DNA of 64,000 nucleotides from Panicum virgatum (GCF_016808335.1 NC_053138.1:53474951-53538950), one strand, 5' to 3'; shown: positions 10,496 to 22,763, counted from the first letter of the stretch. Notes: generated by a model from the sequence alone, not told the origin. Numbers and translations are program-made.

Positions 10496-11167
10496 CTAGC
10501 AAAGAGATCCGGATATGTCTTCACAAACTCCTCTTCCTTCTTCTGGCAAATCCTCCGGAAAGACATCCGGGAATTCAGACACCACGCGAATACTATCCTT
10601 GGGTTTAGCCTCTATCTGATGAAAAAAACCAGAAGGCTCTGTAGCACTGACTATCGCCTCTTGGCCATCAGATGCGGACAAGTGAACTGTCTGCTGAGCA
10701 CAATCAATACGGACTCCCCATCTGGTAAGGGTCTCCATGCTCAAAATCACATCTATCCCCGAGGAATCAATGACAACCAAACCAGTGCGGAATTCTGCCC
10801 CCTTTATGACAATACTAACTCAGGAGCATATAGAGCATGTGTGTATCTGGCCCCCAGGTGAGGTAACTACCATAGCTGTCCTCCTACAAGAAACTGGTAT
10901 ACGGTGCTGCTCAGCAAATGACTTGGAAATGAAGGAATGAGTAGCACTGGTATCGAAAAGCACTGTAGCTGGATGAGAGTTGACCATGAACGTACCAAAA
11001 ACCATGTTAGGAGCCTTGGTCGCTGACTCGGCTATCACGTGGTTCACCTTCCCCTGTCGTGGCGCCCTGGGTTGGGCTGGGCGCCCCTGCTGTCCTGCCT
11101 GCCGTGGAGCCTGAGGTGCTGGACAACTTTTGGCATAATGACCTTTTTGCCCGCATTTGTAGCACAT
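10496..11167 (-). pseudogene. Ty3-gypsy zinc knuckle, protease and start of RT (element C, internally deleted)
   Basis: The upstream part (11167-10820) has a CCHC knuckle CYKCGQKGHYAKSC, then the protease region with VLFDTSATHSFIS, where the usual active-site DSGA reads DTSA. The second part (10780-10496) has GVDVILSMETL-type sequence (GIDVILSMETLTRWGVRIDC) and ends at SEFPDVFPEDLPEE, the segment just before RT. Immediately after comes the end of pol and the polypurine tract, so RT, RNase H and integrase are missing as one deletion. A frame break lies near 10800. This matches a del/Tekay-type chromovirus remnant. Confidence 0.75.
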
Positions 11168-11940
11168 GCGGTGGTGGTGAATGGGGCTACTTGGTTGACC
11201 TCCCTATGAACTTAACGTCACATCTTGCATTATTTCTGCTGCTTGCTCTTTGGACTCCTTGCGGCCGCGTGGCTAAATCACATTCATAGTGAGAGTCAAC
11301 CCATCAACATAATCATAGAGTGCTTGTTTCTTGACCTGTGTATCTCTAGAGTACTCAGGATCCTTTCTCTTCTAGGTAGTCTGTAGCTCATCGACTGCTG
11401 GACCGTCAAGGAAAAGGGAATCCTCTGCTAGCTGCTCTTGATGAGACCTCTTTCTCTTTGTACTGGAGAACAACCTTTGGTTCCTCCTAGTTGCGGCTTC
11501 ATCTTCGGTAGCACGAACTTGACGGCAAGGAACGCTATAGAATTGGCAACACGGGCAAGCTTTCTCACCATTCTTCGGGTGGTATGTTGTTTGCGAAGGC
11601 TGATCTTGTACCGTTATCGGTTGCTCCATGGAAACTGTGGCATGAACACCATCACCAATTGCATTGTCTCCAAGGCCTTTTTGTTCTGCCGACATCTGAG
11701 CTGGGTAAAGAGGAAACACAGGTAAGGTCAAGGAAGAGAGAAAAACTCCACTATTTAAGGTTCTATTTTATTTAGACAACACTGCCCATGTATCACTGCT
11801 GCTAACTCCAGATAGGTGTTACTTAAATTCGAGAAAAAGGGAACTGTAGCATAACTCTTCTGCCTCGTCTAAGAGATTTTCAAATTCTCTTGTACTATCT
11901 GTAGGCCGGGGTGTCACATCCCTACCCTCTTATAGAAACC
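11168..11940 (-). pseudogene. Probable gag remnant of element C, ending at another LTR-type junction
   Basis: A minus-strand frame at 11372-11731 precedes the zinc knuckle and may be gag, but no capsid motif is clear and stops lie between it and 11167. At about 11905-11940 the minus strand reads ctataagagggtagggatg then tgacaccccggcc, which looks like a further polypurine tract and LTR start. The arrangement suggests more than one fragment here. I cannot separate them by eye. Confidence 0.35.
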
Positions 11941-13533
11941 GACGTCCTCGTCGGTGAATCTCTGGATATCACCTTCTCTTCGCGCTATCCTTCTTCTCAA
12001 GAAGCAAGACAGAAGAACCCCAAGGCAGGATAAAGTAGAGAGGATAGAGTGGATGGTTTTACCCCCAATGATCTAACTCGTTTTATTAATCAATTATCTT
12101 TAACTTAAGACTGATTTTCATTAAACAACTTATTGTTGTGCATTGTTTTTGGCCTTGTGTTCGTGAGTAGACGTTGATCCATCTGAGGAGCCCCAGTACC
12201 AGTACCTGGAGTAGCCGTATTCCGACCAGTTTGAGCAGCAGCAGGAGCAATATGAGGAAGGCAAGTATAACATGAACAACCTATCACTTTTAAATATATT
12301 TTCATACTGCATTTTAATACTGTATGCCTATAAGGACTTTCCTAGCCACTTCATATCCTTTATATATATCCTTTGGGTTGCATTTTGGTTAGTTGTGCTA
12401 GGTGCCGCGCTATAACACACTTGATCCTTTTTAATTAATTTGATTAATGTTTTATGCAACTTAATTCTGAGAGTGGCCCTCTGTGTTGGCTTGAGTGGCT
12501 CACGTCTCGTTAAAATATGTTTTGTTAGAAACATGGTTTAGGGGGCCTTTACGGTGCTTAGTGCTTGGTTGGCCACTCTCCATAAGGACCGGTTCATAGA
12601 GCGACAACCTGGGACAACAGCGCTACCACAAGACTGGAATGAGACGGTCTTGGCTTACTAATTAGGTCTTTTTGGTTTGGAGTAACTTACCTGTGGGGCA
12701 AAGGGTGGTAAGCTTCAATGGTCCCTGCTCCTCCGGCTTGGTCTGTGCTTGGGGCTGTGCTCCTGTGCTTGTACCCCCGGAGGTGGGCCCCATCATCGCC
12801 GATCTAACTCTTCGCGGTTACGCCTTACCAACAAGATTCTTTGTAACGGCCTCGTAGTGAGTTTGCTAGTCATCTCACCTAAGGAAGTGTGATGAACAAC
12901 TAGCGTAGCTCATGACTTGTGGGTAAAGATGTGCAACCTCTGCAGAGTGTAAAACTGGTATACTAGCCGTGCTCACGGTCATGAGCGGCCCAGATCCTCC
13001 TTTTGATTAGTGGGGTTATCTTCCTTTGACGAGGCAGGTTTCCCCGGGTGGCTTGGTTTGGTTTGGTTCTCAGTAGTATCATGATTAATTTTGATTAATA
13101 ACTATGTAACTGGGTTTATGGTAATTCATCAACTTGTAATAATTAGCTTTAATAAATTTTTTGCCAAGACTTAAAAGCTAATGCAGTCAGTCAGCCAACC
13201 TTAGAGCCTCATAGTTTGTGTTATACTTGTTGAGTACAAGTTATGTACTCACTCTTGCCTACTCTACTCTTTTTCCTCTTGGGGACACTCTACTGCTGCT
13301 CAGTTCCTGCCGACGCGAGGGAGTTCCCTCAGCGCTACCAGGACTACGAGGACTTCTAGGCGTTCGTCTCCCAGTCGACGTCCCTGTGGCGCCCTGCTTC
13401 CGAGAGCTTTATTATATCTTTTTATGTGATATGTGCTGTGATATACTGTTCATTCTGTTGTATATATGTGTGACTTGATCCTGGCACGTATATGATTGCT
13501 CGGTTTATGTCCTTTTATAAACCGGGTGTTACA
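11941..13533. mobile_element. Unresolved LTR-retrotransposon fragments
   Basis: There is no long coding frame. The segment ends cataaaccgggtgttaca-like (ccgggtgttaca at 13522-13533), the inverted form of an LTR start TGTAACACCCGG, and LTR B resumes at the next base. Short stretches such as the one near 12165 (gaggagccccagtaccagta) hint at Gln/Tyr-rich coding remains on the + strand. The region at 12540-13070 is GC-balanced unique sequence with no motif I can name. Confidence 0.4.
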
Positions 13534-14195
13534 TATAGTGATGGAGAATCTCTTGCCGGATATACTTCATCGTCTTGTAGACTCTCTGACCAAGGGGGGG
13601 TCTTCTCCTGTCCCATCGGCGAGGCGCCCGTTGAGGTAGTGTAGGTTGCGGCGTAGACTGTTGGGTCTACCGCGTAGGCGTTATGATACTCCGTCGTCGA
13701 GTTGTCGTGTCTAACTGGCGTGCGTGGCGTGGGCGGTGCCAGAGGCTGCACCGCGCGCCTTGGTAACACGCGGTCAATAGTACAGCCTGGCAAAAGCCGC
13801 CTCGGGCTCTGCTGTGGCAGAGCGCACTTACGTCTACCGTATTGAATGCGGTAGGTGGGCGTGTCTTCCCGGGGAAGCACCGCGCCCCTGCGCGTGTCCG
13901 CACCTGCGGACACGTGGCGGCTTCGGACCCCCTCAGGCGGCTTCGGACCCCGACAGGCGGGGTGTCTGTTCTCTCGCCTTGGAACCTGGTGGGAGGTCTA
14001 GGCCCCCTAGCCGAGCGCTCCCTTCTCCGGGACACGTGGCATCACCGGACCCTCCTCAAGCGGGGAGTGGGTCCGGGTCCGTTTGCCGGGAGAGTAGGGC
14101 TCCGGACTACAGGGGTCCGGCCGCCCAGCCGTCGAGGCGTAGTTAAGGATAACTACGAGACTCTTGCCTAGGCACAACAAGATGGGGTACCGACA
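13534..14195 (-). mobile_element. LTR of element B, part 2 (U3 start)
   Basis: The minus strand begins TGTCGGTACCCC at 14195, matching the TGTTGGTACCC start of LTR A, and carries the same kind of GC-rich U3 with repeated ggtccgg words. With 9329-9679 it gives an LTR of about 1013 bp, close to the 1077 bp of LTR A. No target duplication is evident around the intervening 9680-13533 block, so it was not a single clean insertion or its ends have decayed. Confidence 0.7.
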
Positions 14196-14317
14196 TGGGT
14201 ACTACTAATTGGATTGGAACGTTTGCTGGATCATTGGTTGTACTATGTGTTGGCATGTAATGTGATTCGTGTCGGCCTCAACACTGTAAATAATAGGCCG
14301 TGGTGTTGTTGTGTCTA

Positions 14318-14326
14318 CCAGCTACT
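14318..14326. repeat. 9-bp target site duplication of the MULE, left copy
   Basis: The word ccagctact at 14318-14326 is repeated exactly at 19117-19125, just outside the inverted arms. Nine base pairs is the normal target duplication length of Mutator-like elements. Confidence 0.85.
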
Positions 14327-15004
14327 GGATTTTTTCTTTTTTATATTTAAAAAAAATCAAAATTTCAAAAATATATGTCCGTTTTGAAAAATTTCAAAAA
14401 TACCCCCGGTCGCCCTATGGGGGGGGGGCGACAGGGGTCTTGTCGCCCAAGCAACGGGCGACAGGACCCTAATGTAATTTTTTTGGAATTTGCAAAGAGG
14501 TCCCTGGCTGAGGGGAGGGGGCCTGTCGCCCCCCCCCACGGGCGACAGGGGCCTGTCGCCCCCCCAGGGGCGACAGGGGTCTCCCACCCTATATAAGCCC
14601 TGGCCGCCATTCCCTTCTCATTTGAGCCTAAAAATTCAGAAAAAAAGAGAGGGGTGAGGAGAAGAAAAGCGGTGAAGCTCTGTCGAATTCCGCACTTGTG
14701 ATCTACCGGTAACTTCCGTATGAATCCGTTGATATTGTATAACAATTTAATTTAATTAGCGGATTTGCTGAATTAGATTTGGTGCTTTAGAACACTCGTT
14801 TAGTATTACAATTTCAGTACTATTACAGACTTGTTTTTAAATTAATTATGAATTAGAATAGAATTATGACAGTACCTTTTTGATATTGCAGCATAAGACA
14901 ATAGAATTATGACAGTACCTATATTTTCACGCATCGATTTGGTATACGATAGGTGCATTATTGAAATCATTGTTCGTCATTTGGCGCACCATACTATAGC
15001 GTCA

Positions 15005-15594
15005 ATGTCTTCGTCAGGATCAACCTATATTCCGTGGAGCAAGTGTGAAGCCACCGTACCCGAAGGAATTGATGTGCCAATGTGCTTCTGCGGTTCGTTA
15101 TGCAAGTTCATGCAATCTGAGATTTCAGGAGATGACTACGGCATGAGGTTCTTTATGTGTGAGAACTACGAATATGATCCACCTAAGCGATACGGCAAAG
15201 ACCGGGCCAAGGTAGGAGGACAACATACGCAATTTTTCTTTGTGACCTAACATTGAGTTATGATTCTAACTTTTGTTGGACAAAGTCTCCTCCGCCTCTT
15301 TGTGATTTTATGCAGTGGTTCGACACCGTGCAGTTGCAGCAGGCAAAGGACTTTGTGGAACAACAAGCAAGGTGGGCTGCAGAATGTTGGCGCCGAATGA
15401 AGCACGAGGAACAACAAGAGGAGAAGCACAAGAAAGAGTAAGAAGAGATCCACAAGAGGATGGAGGAGGTGGATCGTAAGGCGGCAGCGGAACGTGAAGC
15501 TGATTGGGAGAGAAAGCGAGAGAGGGCACGCCGTGCGAAGGAAGTCGGGCCCGAAGCAATTAGGAAGGGCAAATATCCTCGGTGCACTCAGTAG
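15005..15594 (+). pseudogene. GRF zinc-finger protein gene 1 of the MULE (two exons, one nonsense codon)
   Basis: Exon 1 (15005-15211) encodes a short leader and a GRF-type zinc finger: VPMCFCGSLCKF then GMRFFMCENYEYDPP. A GT at 15212 and an AG at 15284-15285 bound a short intron. Exon 2 (15286-15594) continues SPPPLCDFMQWFDT and then a charged coiled coil rich in Glu, Lys and Arg, ending YPRCTQ. A TAA at 15439-15441 interrupts exon 2, but the frame after it stays open to the expected end, so a single change disabled the gene. The frame is also open upstream of 15005 to 14909; I chose 15005 because family members start with a short MSSS leader. The role of such proteins in MULEs is unknown. 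Confidence 0.65.
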
Positions 15595-16081
15595 AGTAGT
15601 ACCATGTAATCCCGGTATTTTACATTCCATAAGGCATCGTAGGTTTAGATGCAACAAGAAATTACCTTGTCGCGTGCACATGCCACTGCAATTAGTTGTT
15701 TATGTTTTCAGTTGAAAGCTTGACTCTGTGTGTTGTAACTTTTACCATTAATTTGCAGTTGTAGCCGGGAATCTATGAAATCTTTGAACTTGTCCTTAAT
15801 ATTTCCGGAGCTTTTCATGTCACTAGAATACTAAGAAGCACACATTTAATTAATATAACGATAACAAATAAGAACTAAGAAATGCATTATATAATGTGAA
15901 CCATCAAGTTTACATCATAATACAGCAGTAATGAAACACACATCACACATGCAGTGGCATGGCAGAATCCATTGCAAACTACGGTAAATAGATTCTGGAC
16001 TAACCTAACATGTCTTAGGTAATTTTAAAAAAAAACACAACAAACACAACGATGTAGCATGTCACTAGCACTAGGGTACTC

Positions 16082-16788
16082 CTAGTAGCCGTACCCCCAC
16101 GTAGCAAACTGTGTTGAGCCTTCTCCGCAGTATCCACCCATTGCAGGTGGTGCAGGCGGTGGTGCCGGAGGCGCAGGGCCCTTCTTCTTGTGACAAGGGC
16201 AGTTGCAGTAAGGAATAATGCATGGTTCATCCTGTGAACCGGCAGCATTGCTGGTATCATCATCTTCGTCATCTTTGTTACCCTCGCTCACTTCCTCATA
16301 ATGGTTCACCTTGCATTCCAGATCAAAGATCTTTATCTGGAGGTACTTGATGAACTCCTGAACAGAATCAATTGGTACAGGATCGACCCACCTAGTAAAA
16401 CCACAGTTTTCTGGAGCATCGGAAGACTGCAAAACAAATTTCATATAAGGTGTCTCATTGAAGATAAAGAAATGAAACAACCGAGTATTACCCATGCGTG
16501 TGGACATTTAAAGAAACGCCGACCGCCATCCATCCCGTCGGTGCACATCTGCACTAACCAGTGTTCACCATGTCTGCATTTTGGTCACGGTTCTCTACGG
16601 TTATCATATTATCGAAGAGGAGTTTCATTGGTAAATTCACTCTTGTGCTGTGGCGGAAACTCAAACACTGGTTCTAGAAAGGAATCAGGTCCAAGAGGCC
16701 TCTCCCATATTATGGGGTCTCCCTTTCTTCCCTTTTTTCCTTTCCCAAAACCGTAGTAATTCTTCCCACTAGACCCATCTCCAGACAT
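16082..16788 (-). pseudogene. GRF zinc-finger protein gene 2 of the MULE (two exons, two nonsense codons)
   Basis: Exon 1 runs from the ATG at 16786-16788 to 16492 and includes GPDSFLEPVFEFPPQH, a zinc finger beginning CRHGEHWLVQMC and the ending FFKCPHAW. Two in-frame stops lie before the finger, near 16612 and 16585. After an intron (donor gtaatac, acceptor tttgcag) exon 2 (16426-16082) encodes CGFTRWVDPVPIDSVQEFI, a short helical region, an acidic stretch, a CNCPCHKKK cluster and a Gly/Tyr-rich end. The two GRF genes converge and probably come from related parents. Confidence 0.6.
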
Positions 16789-17644
16789 TGGGTATACAAT
16801 GAGATTTGGTGTTTGAGTGCTGCTGGGAGTTCACAAACTTCGGAGTATTTATAGGCGCACAAAGGTCTGATACCCGGAGTGTGGAGTGTAAATGCACCTA
16901 AAAAGCCTACTTGACAACACAGTGAAGAGGCTAGCTGACCTAACACTGAAAAGGCTAGATTCGATTCTCAAAATGACTACTCGATGCATCTCTGTGCATG
17001 TAGAGCATCTAAGTGCATGCAGACTCACAGCACTGCATTGCTGCCGCTCGATCGATCGCGCCTAGATGCCGCCTTCCCCACTACACACCATAGACCTTTG
17101 CTGTAGAATGACAGGTCCGTCGTCCTCGCCAGAGAGACTGCTTTGAAGGTGAGCTGGTGTGGTTGCCGTGTTGTCACATCTTTTTGAAATGGTGGAAGGG
17201 CACTGCTATTGGGTTGTCATCTTTTTTCACGTATGTCTGGGCAAACAATGCAACATTTGGGAAACCCGTGATCGCCGTGCTGAGCAGTGGCAACCTGTGA
17301 TCTCGTACTCGCAGCTAGATACACTATGGTCCCTATTTTGAGCTATTCGAGCGTGTCACAAAGTATACACTATATGCGGTAGTCGTCATCATCGTCGGCG
17401 GGATCTCGGCCGCTAACTCCTACCGCACCTAACTTGTCCTTCATTAAATCACGGAAAAAGTTCGCAAGAACTTCCCTTATTTCACGAGCATTATGGAACC
17501 CACAAACATAATAAGTTCACATCAATAGTATCTATAGAAACAAATGACAAGTAAACTACCACAATCGTAAATATCGGATACAAATAAGCGGTCCACAGCT
17601 ATCTCATTACAAATAAAAATCAGAGATACAAACATCGGATATAT

Positions 17645-18837
17645 CTAACCACCCCTAGGGCGTCGGACCCTCTTAGCCCTCTGCTGGGCACGGACATGGC
17701 CCTCGGAGTAGATGTGACGATCCGGAGACCTCACCTGTCGCTCAGGACGCAAAAGGGGCTGCGGTGTCTGCTGCTGAGAGATCCCAAGTGGTGCTCCTCC
17801 TAGCTGTGAATACCCCAAGACATCGGGGCCACCGTGCGTGCCAGTTGAGTCTGGAGTCAGGCTGTCGAGTTTGTCTAAGGTGAAACCCTCGTTATCTGGA
17901 ACGAACGTACTCGAAACAAACCCTGCGTAACATATAAATGTAAACCAACATATGTTGCGTGGTAAATTAGTGAGTACATTGAGAGAGTATTATGTACCAG
18001 GTCGAAAGAAGGAGGGAGAAGGTCCGGCGCCCGCATCGGGGTAGAATCCTACGCATAAAATGCGGATGTTAGCGTACGCTCGTGTCTTTCGTCATGACAT
18101 GTAGAAACCGAAATGCGAAACATAAACTAACCTGTGTAGGCCGGTATCTGTGGCCCCGGTACCATCCCTGGATACGGTCCGCCAACTGGTGCTGTCCCTC
18201 TAAACATTCCAGTATGGCCGAACGCAGTAGCTGGATCGTATCCTGTTTGCGATATTAGTAAATATGTAGGAACACTTGATCTAATTTTAAAGAGATATCT
18301 ACGTATCCTGTTTGCGATATTAGTAAATATGTAGGTAAGCCCTAAAGGAGCTGTCTGTGTGTGGTCCTGTTGGATGGACCAAGTGCTCGTCTGCCTGTTC
18401 CCATTGGTCCACCCACGACTACATATTGGTGAGCCAATCATCAGAGCACGGCAATCCACTCCTTGACAACCTACAAAAGTGGACCACGAAGAATCGTTAG
18501 ATTCGACACGAATGTATGAGCCAAGTTCATTCATAATTACCTGTGGTCTTGACGACTGACACGCTCCAACGCGGTGGGCACCGGAAACTCCTGGCGCTGC
18601 CCAAACTGTCTCCTGACTCTCCAGGGGCAATATGCCTCAACCGCGATGTCATAAACCAGGACGGCTGTAGTAAGCCACATGCTCGTATTCGCGGAGCAGT
18701 GCGAAGACAGGCCTGCTGGTGCATGGGTAGTCACAGCCTCTGGGCTGTAAGGCTCCCAGACAACGTCCTCGGGCGTCAGCATGTCGAGCTCCGAAACAAA
18801 CTCAGGATATGCGCGTCTAACCCTCTCTTTTTTTTCT
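17645..18837 (-). pseudogene. Plant mobile domain (PMD) gene, C-terminal part (PP7-long-form-like)
   Basis: The first visible exon (about 18837-18541) reads LTPEDVVWEPYSPEAV, GLSSHCS, MWLTTAVLVYDIAVE and WRVRRQFGQRQEFPVP, the motif order of the C-terminal half of PMD proteins related to MAIN/MAIL1 and the PP7 long form. A GT donor follows DHR. Later exons between 18500 and 17900 contain stops and small duplications (gatattagtaaatatgtagg occurs twice near 18250 and 18315). The last exon ends with QQQTPQPLLRPERQ and RAQQRAKRVRRPRGG at 17645. The N-terminal half is absent and its place is taken by the inverted arm. PMD genes are known in host genomes and in transposons. Confidence 0.6.
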
Positions 18838-19125
18838 GGTTTTTTGGTGGAATTTTTGGGCTCAAATGAGGAGGGAATGGGGGTAGAATGCTTATATAGA
18901 GGGGCATGACCCGGTCGCCCGAGGGGGGGGGGCGACAGGCCCCCCTTGCACGCGCGCGCCCCCAGCCAGGGACCTCGTTGCAAATTTAAAGAAAAAAATT
19001 ACATTTAGGGTCTGTCGCCCCCCATAGGGCGACCGGGGTATATTTTTGAAAATTTTCAAAATGGATATATATTTTTGAAATTTTGATTTTTTTAAATATA
19101 AAAAAGAAAAAAGCGCCCAGCTACT

Positions 19126-19318
19126 CATTGTTTTTCCTGGGCAAGGGGGCCATGGCCCAATTTCGCCTCCACAGCCCTCCACCACTGCATGCAGATAACT
19201 GAAAGAAACAGATTTAGATTTCACGTAAAGCGGCACATGGCGGTGCCATCATTTATTTCACGTAGATTTAGAGATTAAAGAGACAGATAACTAGTGTTAT
19301 GTGCTAATTAGTGATAGA
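19126..19318. other. Unassigned sequence between MULE and Helitron
   Basis: Short segment with no ORF of interest. A near-repeat of atttcacgtagattta/gatttcacgtaaag occurs at 19219 and 19257. I see nothing further in it. Confidence 0.5.
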
Positions 19319-21775
19319 CTAGCTCCGTACCCGTGCGTTGCTACGGGTAGGTAAAAAAATATTTCATAGCAATACACAAATTATGGAAAATATGGTGTTA
19401 ATAATGGCATTGGATGCATGTAATAGAATTTAATTTGCAAAATACACCAGCATGTGCGGATACAATATGTGCAATGTGATAGATTTTAATTTGCAAAATA
19501 CAACAAATGAAATAAACTAATTTCCCCACACTGAACTATTACAGGCAAATAAAACTTCTGGATAAGAGCCAAACACGCTCAATGGAGAAATATGTATAGC
19601 TCAGTTCAAAATATAGCCAACTCCATATACATTTATATTTTTCATCAAATAGTTCAATGCACATGCGTTGCCACGGGAGGCGACAAATTTTCAAAGCAAT
19701 AATTGGAAAGTTAAACAGAAAATATGGTACTTAAGATATATTTTTTCAGTTATATATATATCCATGTCATACAATGATTTGAATATTCGATTCCATAAGT
19801 CTAAATTCCTAAACACAGACTGAAAATGTCATATATTAATGCTCAACGCTCCATTTGCGTATCCATCAGAGCTCCGCCCTACCATGCTCCTGTAGTCCTG
19901 TGTTCCCACCACCTCATTCATCTCCAATGGCGTCCCCGACATGCATGCCTCCTATTCATCCTGACCTCTGTCAAATATACATTTATTTTGATATTGGCAT
20001 GTAAAGATGGTTTTATTAAGTCTTTTCCTGTCACCAATTGACATATAAAAGATATTATGTATGCAGATATGTTGAACTGTCATAAAACAGGAGAAGATGC
20101 ACTTGAATACTTGCACGACGACAGGTTCTATCCATGCATTAGGCAGTTGACCAAACACGCAACTTTCTGAAACAAATAGACCTCTTTCACATATAAGGAA
20201 CTAATGATCTTACAAACGAGAGGAAAAAAAATCAGAATGTTTTTGTTATATTTCACAGTATACCTTCTAGAGAAGGTGATAAAAGGGGGGAAACTATTGC
20301 ACCTGTGAAAAAAATACTACATATTATTACTCTTATATGCCACATATAATTGATCAAATCTTGGCCAAAATATTTGGGGCCTACCATGGCCTTGTAAACA
20401 ATGTCTAAACTTAAGGGTTCAAAGAAAATAATTAGCAGTGATTTAATTGGAGAAATGACAGTTGAACTGACCATACAAATAACCTTTTGCTAATGCATGT
20501 GAAAAATAACATGCAAAAGTCAAAACAGCTGAGTCTGAATGATTAGGATCGAAACGTTAATTTGGAAAATACAGAGTATGATAATTCTTTAAAAGAACCA
20601 AAGTGCCAATCAATAAATCATTTTACTGACTCGAAGTATTGCAATCTCAAAATATTTCATGAGAGACTCAATTTCAATAATTTATAGACTCTCTGGATCC
20701 TTTTCCCTTTTCTTCAGGTGTTGGAGGTTCCGTGAAGGTTATGTTGTAAAACAACATTAACTATCTCCCATTATCAATACTTCCCAAAATTATAGGTGCT
20801 ATATAGAAAGTGCCATACCAGCCATCTAGGATTTAGATCAAACGTCATAGGTTAATTAGCACTTCTAACAGTGCCGATTATAACATGGCAGGAGAAAAAA
20901 TAGGATGACAGCTGTGTACAGATCAAAGTCAATCGATTCCAAAAAGAAATACGCTTGAGGTACCAAATCCTAAGGCTACTTAAGGAGTGCTAGTGACAAT
21001 TAAAGGAGCACCCAAAATTATTTCATGCTTCAATGGCAGATATATGGAGGGCAAACAAATCAATCAAAGGTATCAGCATATAAGGGACCATACATCTGCA
21101 AGGAGGCCATGATGTTAAAACAAAACTTTACAAAGCATAGAAATATTCTGTAAGAGGAAAAAAATCAGTAGGCAAAGTGACTTAACTCTCTTAATATTAT
21201 GTCCAGTGAAAAAAACAGTAGTGCTGGCTTGTGCTCCTTCCTCGCTGAGAAATTCCTAATAAGGTGGATTAGCAGTCTTGACTACAATCATGATATAGCC
21301 AGACATAATCAGCATTTTAGCACAAAGTGATTTATTCTTCAATTCCGAATATATTCTGCAATAAAACCTACAATAAACGATGTAAATGAAAGACTTTCAA
21401 TGATACATTAGCATGTCCAGTTGTCCACCATTTGATAAGCAGTCAAAACACCAAACAGGCTAGGGGCAGTGAGCGTAAACGTGGTGTTGTTCCTACTGCA
21501 GCTCCGCGCTTGTGCATCTCAACTCTACTGATCTCAATGATCTTTCTGCAAAGAAGCCAACCAAAGCTACATCACTACTCAGTTGTACTGGATGCGTATA
21601 CGAAGTCTACTATACTCAGTTGTCCTGAATGTGTATACTGAACACTACACAAATGCTAGCAGATAGAAAAGGTAATGCTGGGCATATATGAATATTGGTG
21701 AAAAATCTTCACCCAATAGGACGACAGGTTAATTATTGGGACATAAAAAAAATCTGCTTTGGTACCTATGGCCGC

Positions 21776-21776
<1 letters not shown>

Positions 21777-21850
<74 letters not shown>
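21777..21850 (+). repeat. (AAT)n microsatellite, about 24 units
   Basis: An uninterrupted run of the trinucleotide aat over about 74 bp, inside the Helitron. It is long and pure and therefore likely to vary in length between individuals. The poly-isoleucine ORF across it is an artefact. Confidence 0.97.
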
Positions 21851-22160
21851 GCATGATTCGGATGTGTGGTAACCATCCCAATGAATCTCACGAACACGCA
21901 GTACCAGACGGTCTCACAAGTCACAAACGACCAGAAAGGGTACCTGGCAAGTGGGTGGGCGAGGGGTCGCGATCATCAATCTTGAAGTAAACCATCAAAG
22001 GAACCATCACTGCACCGCCGACGACCCACATCAAGAACCCGCCTACTGCAAGCGACCCACCTCTGCCTGCAGCAGCAGAAAAAAAAAATCAGAAGCAGAT
22101 GGAAGTTAGGATATAAAACAGAAGCAGATGGAAGTTAGGAGAACAAACAAATCCTGCCGC

Positions 22161-22348
22161 CAGTGTTTCGCTAAGGATCAAAGCGCAGACGCGCGCGTGA
22201 CCATGGATCCGGATGGCGCTCGATGGGAGGGCTTCGCCTTGGATTGATGGGAGGCAGTGTTTCGCTAAGGATCAAAGCGCAGACGCGCGCGGGACCATGG
22301 ATCCGGATGGCGCTCGATGGGAGGGCTTCGCCTTGGATTGATGGGAGG
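22161..22348 (+). repeat. 94-bp tandem duplication in the Helitron
   Basis: The unit starting cagtgtttcgctaaggatca at 22161 is repeated at 22255 with one visible change (gcgtgacc to gcgggacc). A smaller direct repeat, agaagcagatggaagttagg, lies just before it at 22090 and 22120. Confidence 0.85.
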
Positions 22349-22474
22349 GCGGCGCCTCGGCGCGACGGGAAGGCGGTAGATCTTCATGTCGGAATGAAAA
22401 TTGATCTTCGAGACGGGATGGCGTGATGGCCAACGCTCCGACCGGTGGCCCGGAGCGACGAGAAGGCGCGGGCT

Positions 22475-22763
22475 TGTCACGACGGTGCCAGCGTGACAAG
22501 TATGCGTCGCGTGCAAATGAGGGTTGTTACATTAGCTGTCACGTAGAGGGAAGCGTGATGAGTTGTGGGCCCACTGGGCATGGGTTGAGCCGTGCGTAAA
22601 TAAGCCGGCGCGTCTGTAATGCCACACATAAAAAAACCTTGAACAAAATTTTAATTCGGAGAAAAAGGAAAAGGAGACCTCCTCCTTCCCCAAGTTATCG
22701 GATCTGAACTCTGTCTCGTCTATCTCACGTCGGCGGTGATCGCCGCCGGCCACAGATGTGACA
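22475..22763 (+). repeat. 5' LTR of the Reina-type element
   Basis: 289 bp from tgtcacgacggtgcc to gatgtgaca. It contains a TATA-like cgtaaataagc; the 3' LTR has the better form cgtatataag at the same place, so the 5' promoter may be weakened. The target duplication gggct precedes it. Confidence 0.92.

Larger units (their letters stand above)
14327..19116. mobile_element. Mutator-like element (MULE) carrying GRF and plant-mobile-domain genes
   Basis: The 4790-bp element has inverted arms of about 300 bp: left 14327-14640 and right about 18838-19116. Both contain ttttttcttttttatattta, aaaatttcaaaaatatat, the gcgacagg/ggcgacag GC blocks and a shared cctcatttgagcc end. The flanks carry the perfect 9-bp duplication ccagctact. 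No MURA transposase or other catalytic domain is visible, so the copy is non-autonomous. It holds two GRF zinc-finger pseudogenes facing each other and a minus-strand PMD gene fragment ending at the right arm. Confidence 0.8.

Noticed and set aside
9675..13540. 5-bp target duplication around the block inside LTR B
   Set aside because: The flanks (cactaa / tatagt) do not match at any offset tried.
21736..21990. ORF with a run of about 24 isoleucines
   Set aside because: It is a reading of the (AAT)n microsatellite.
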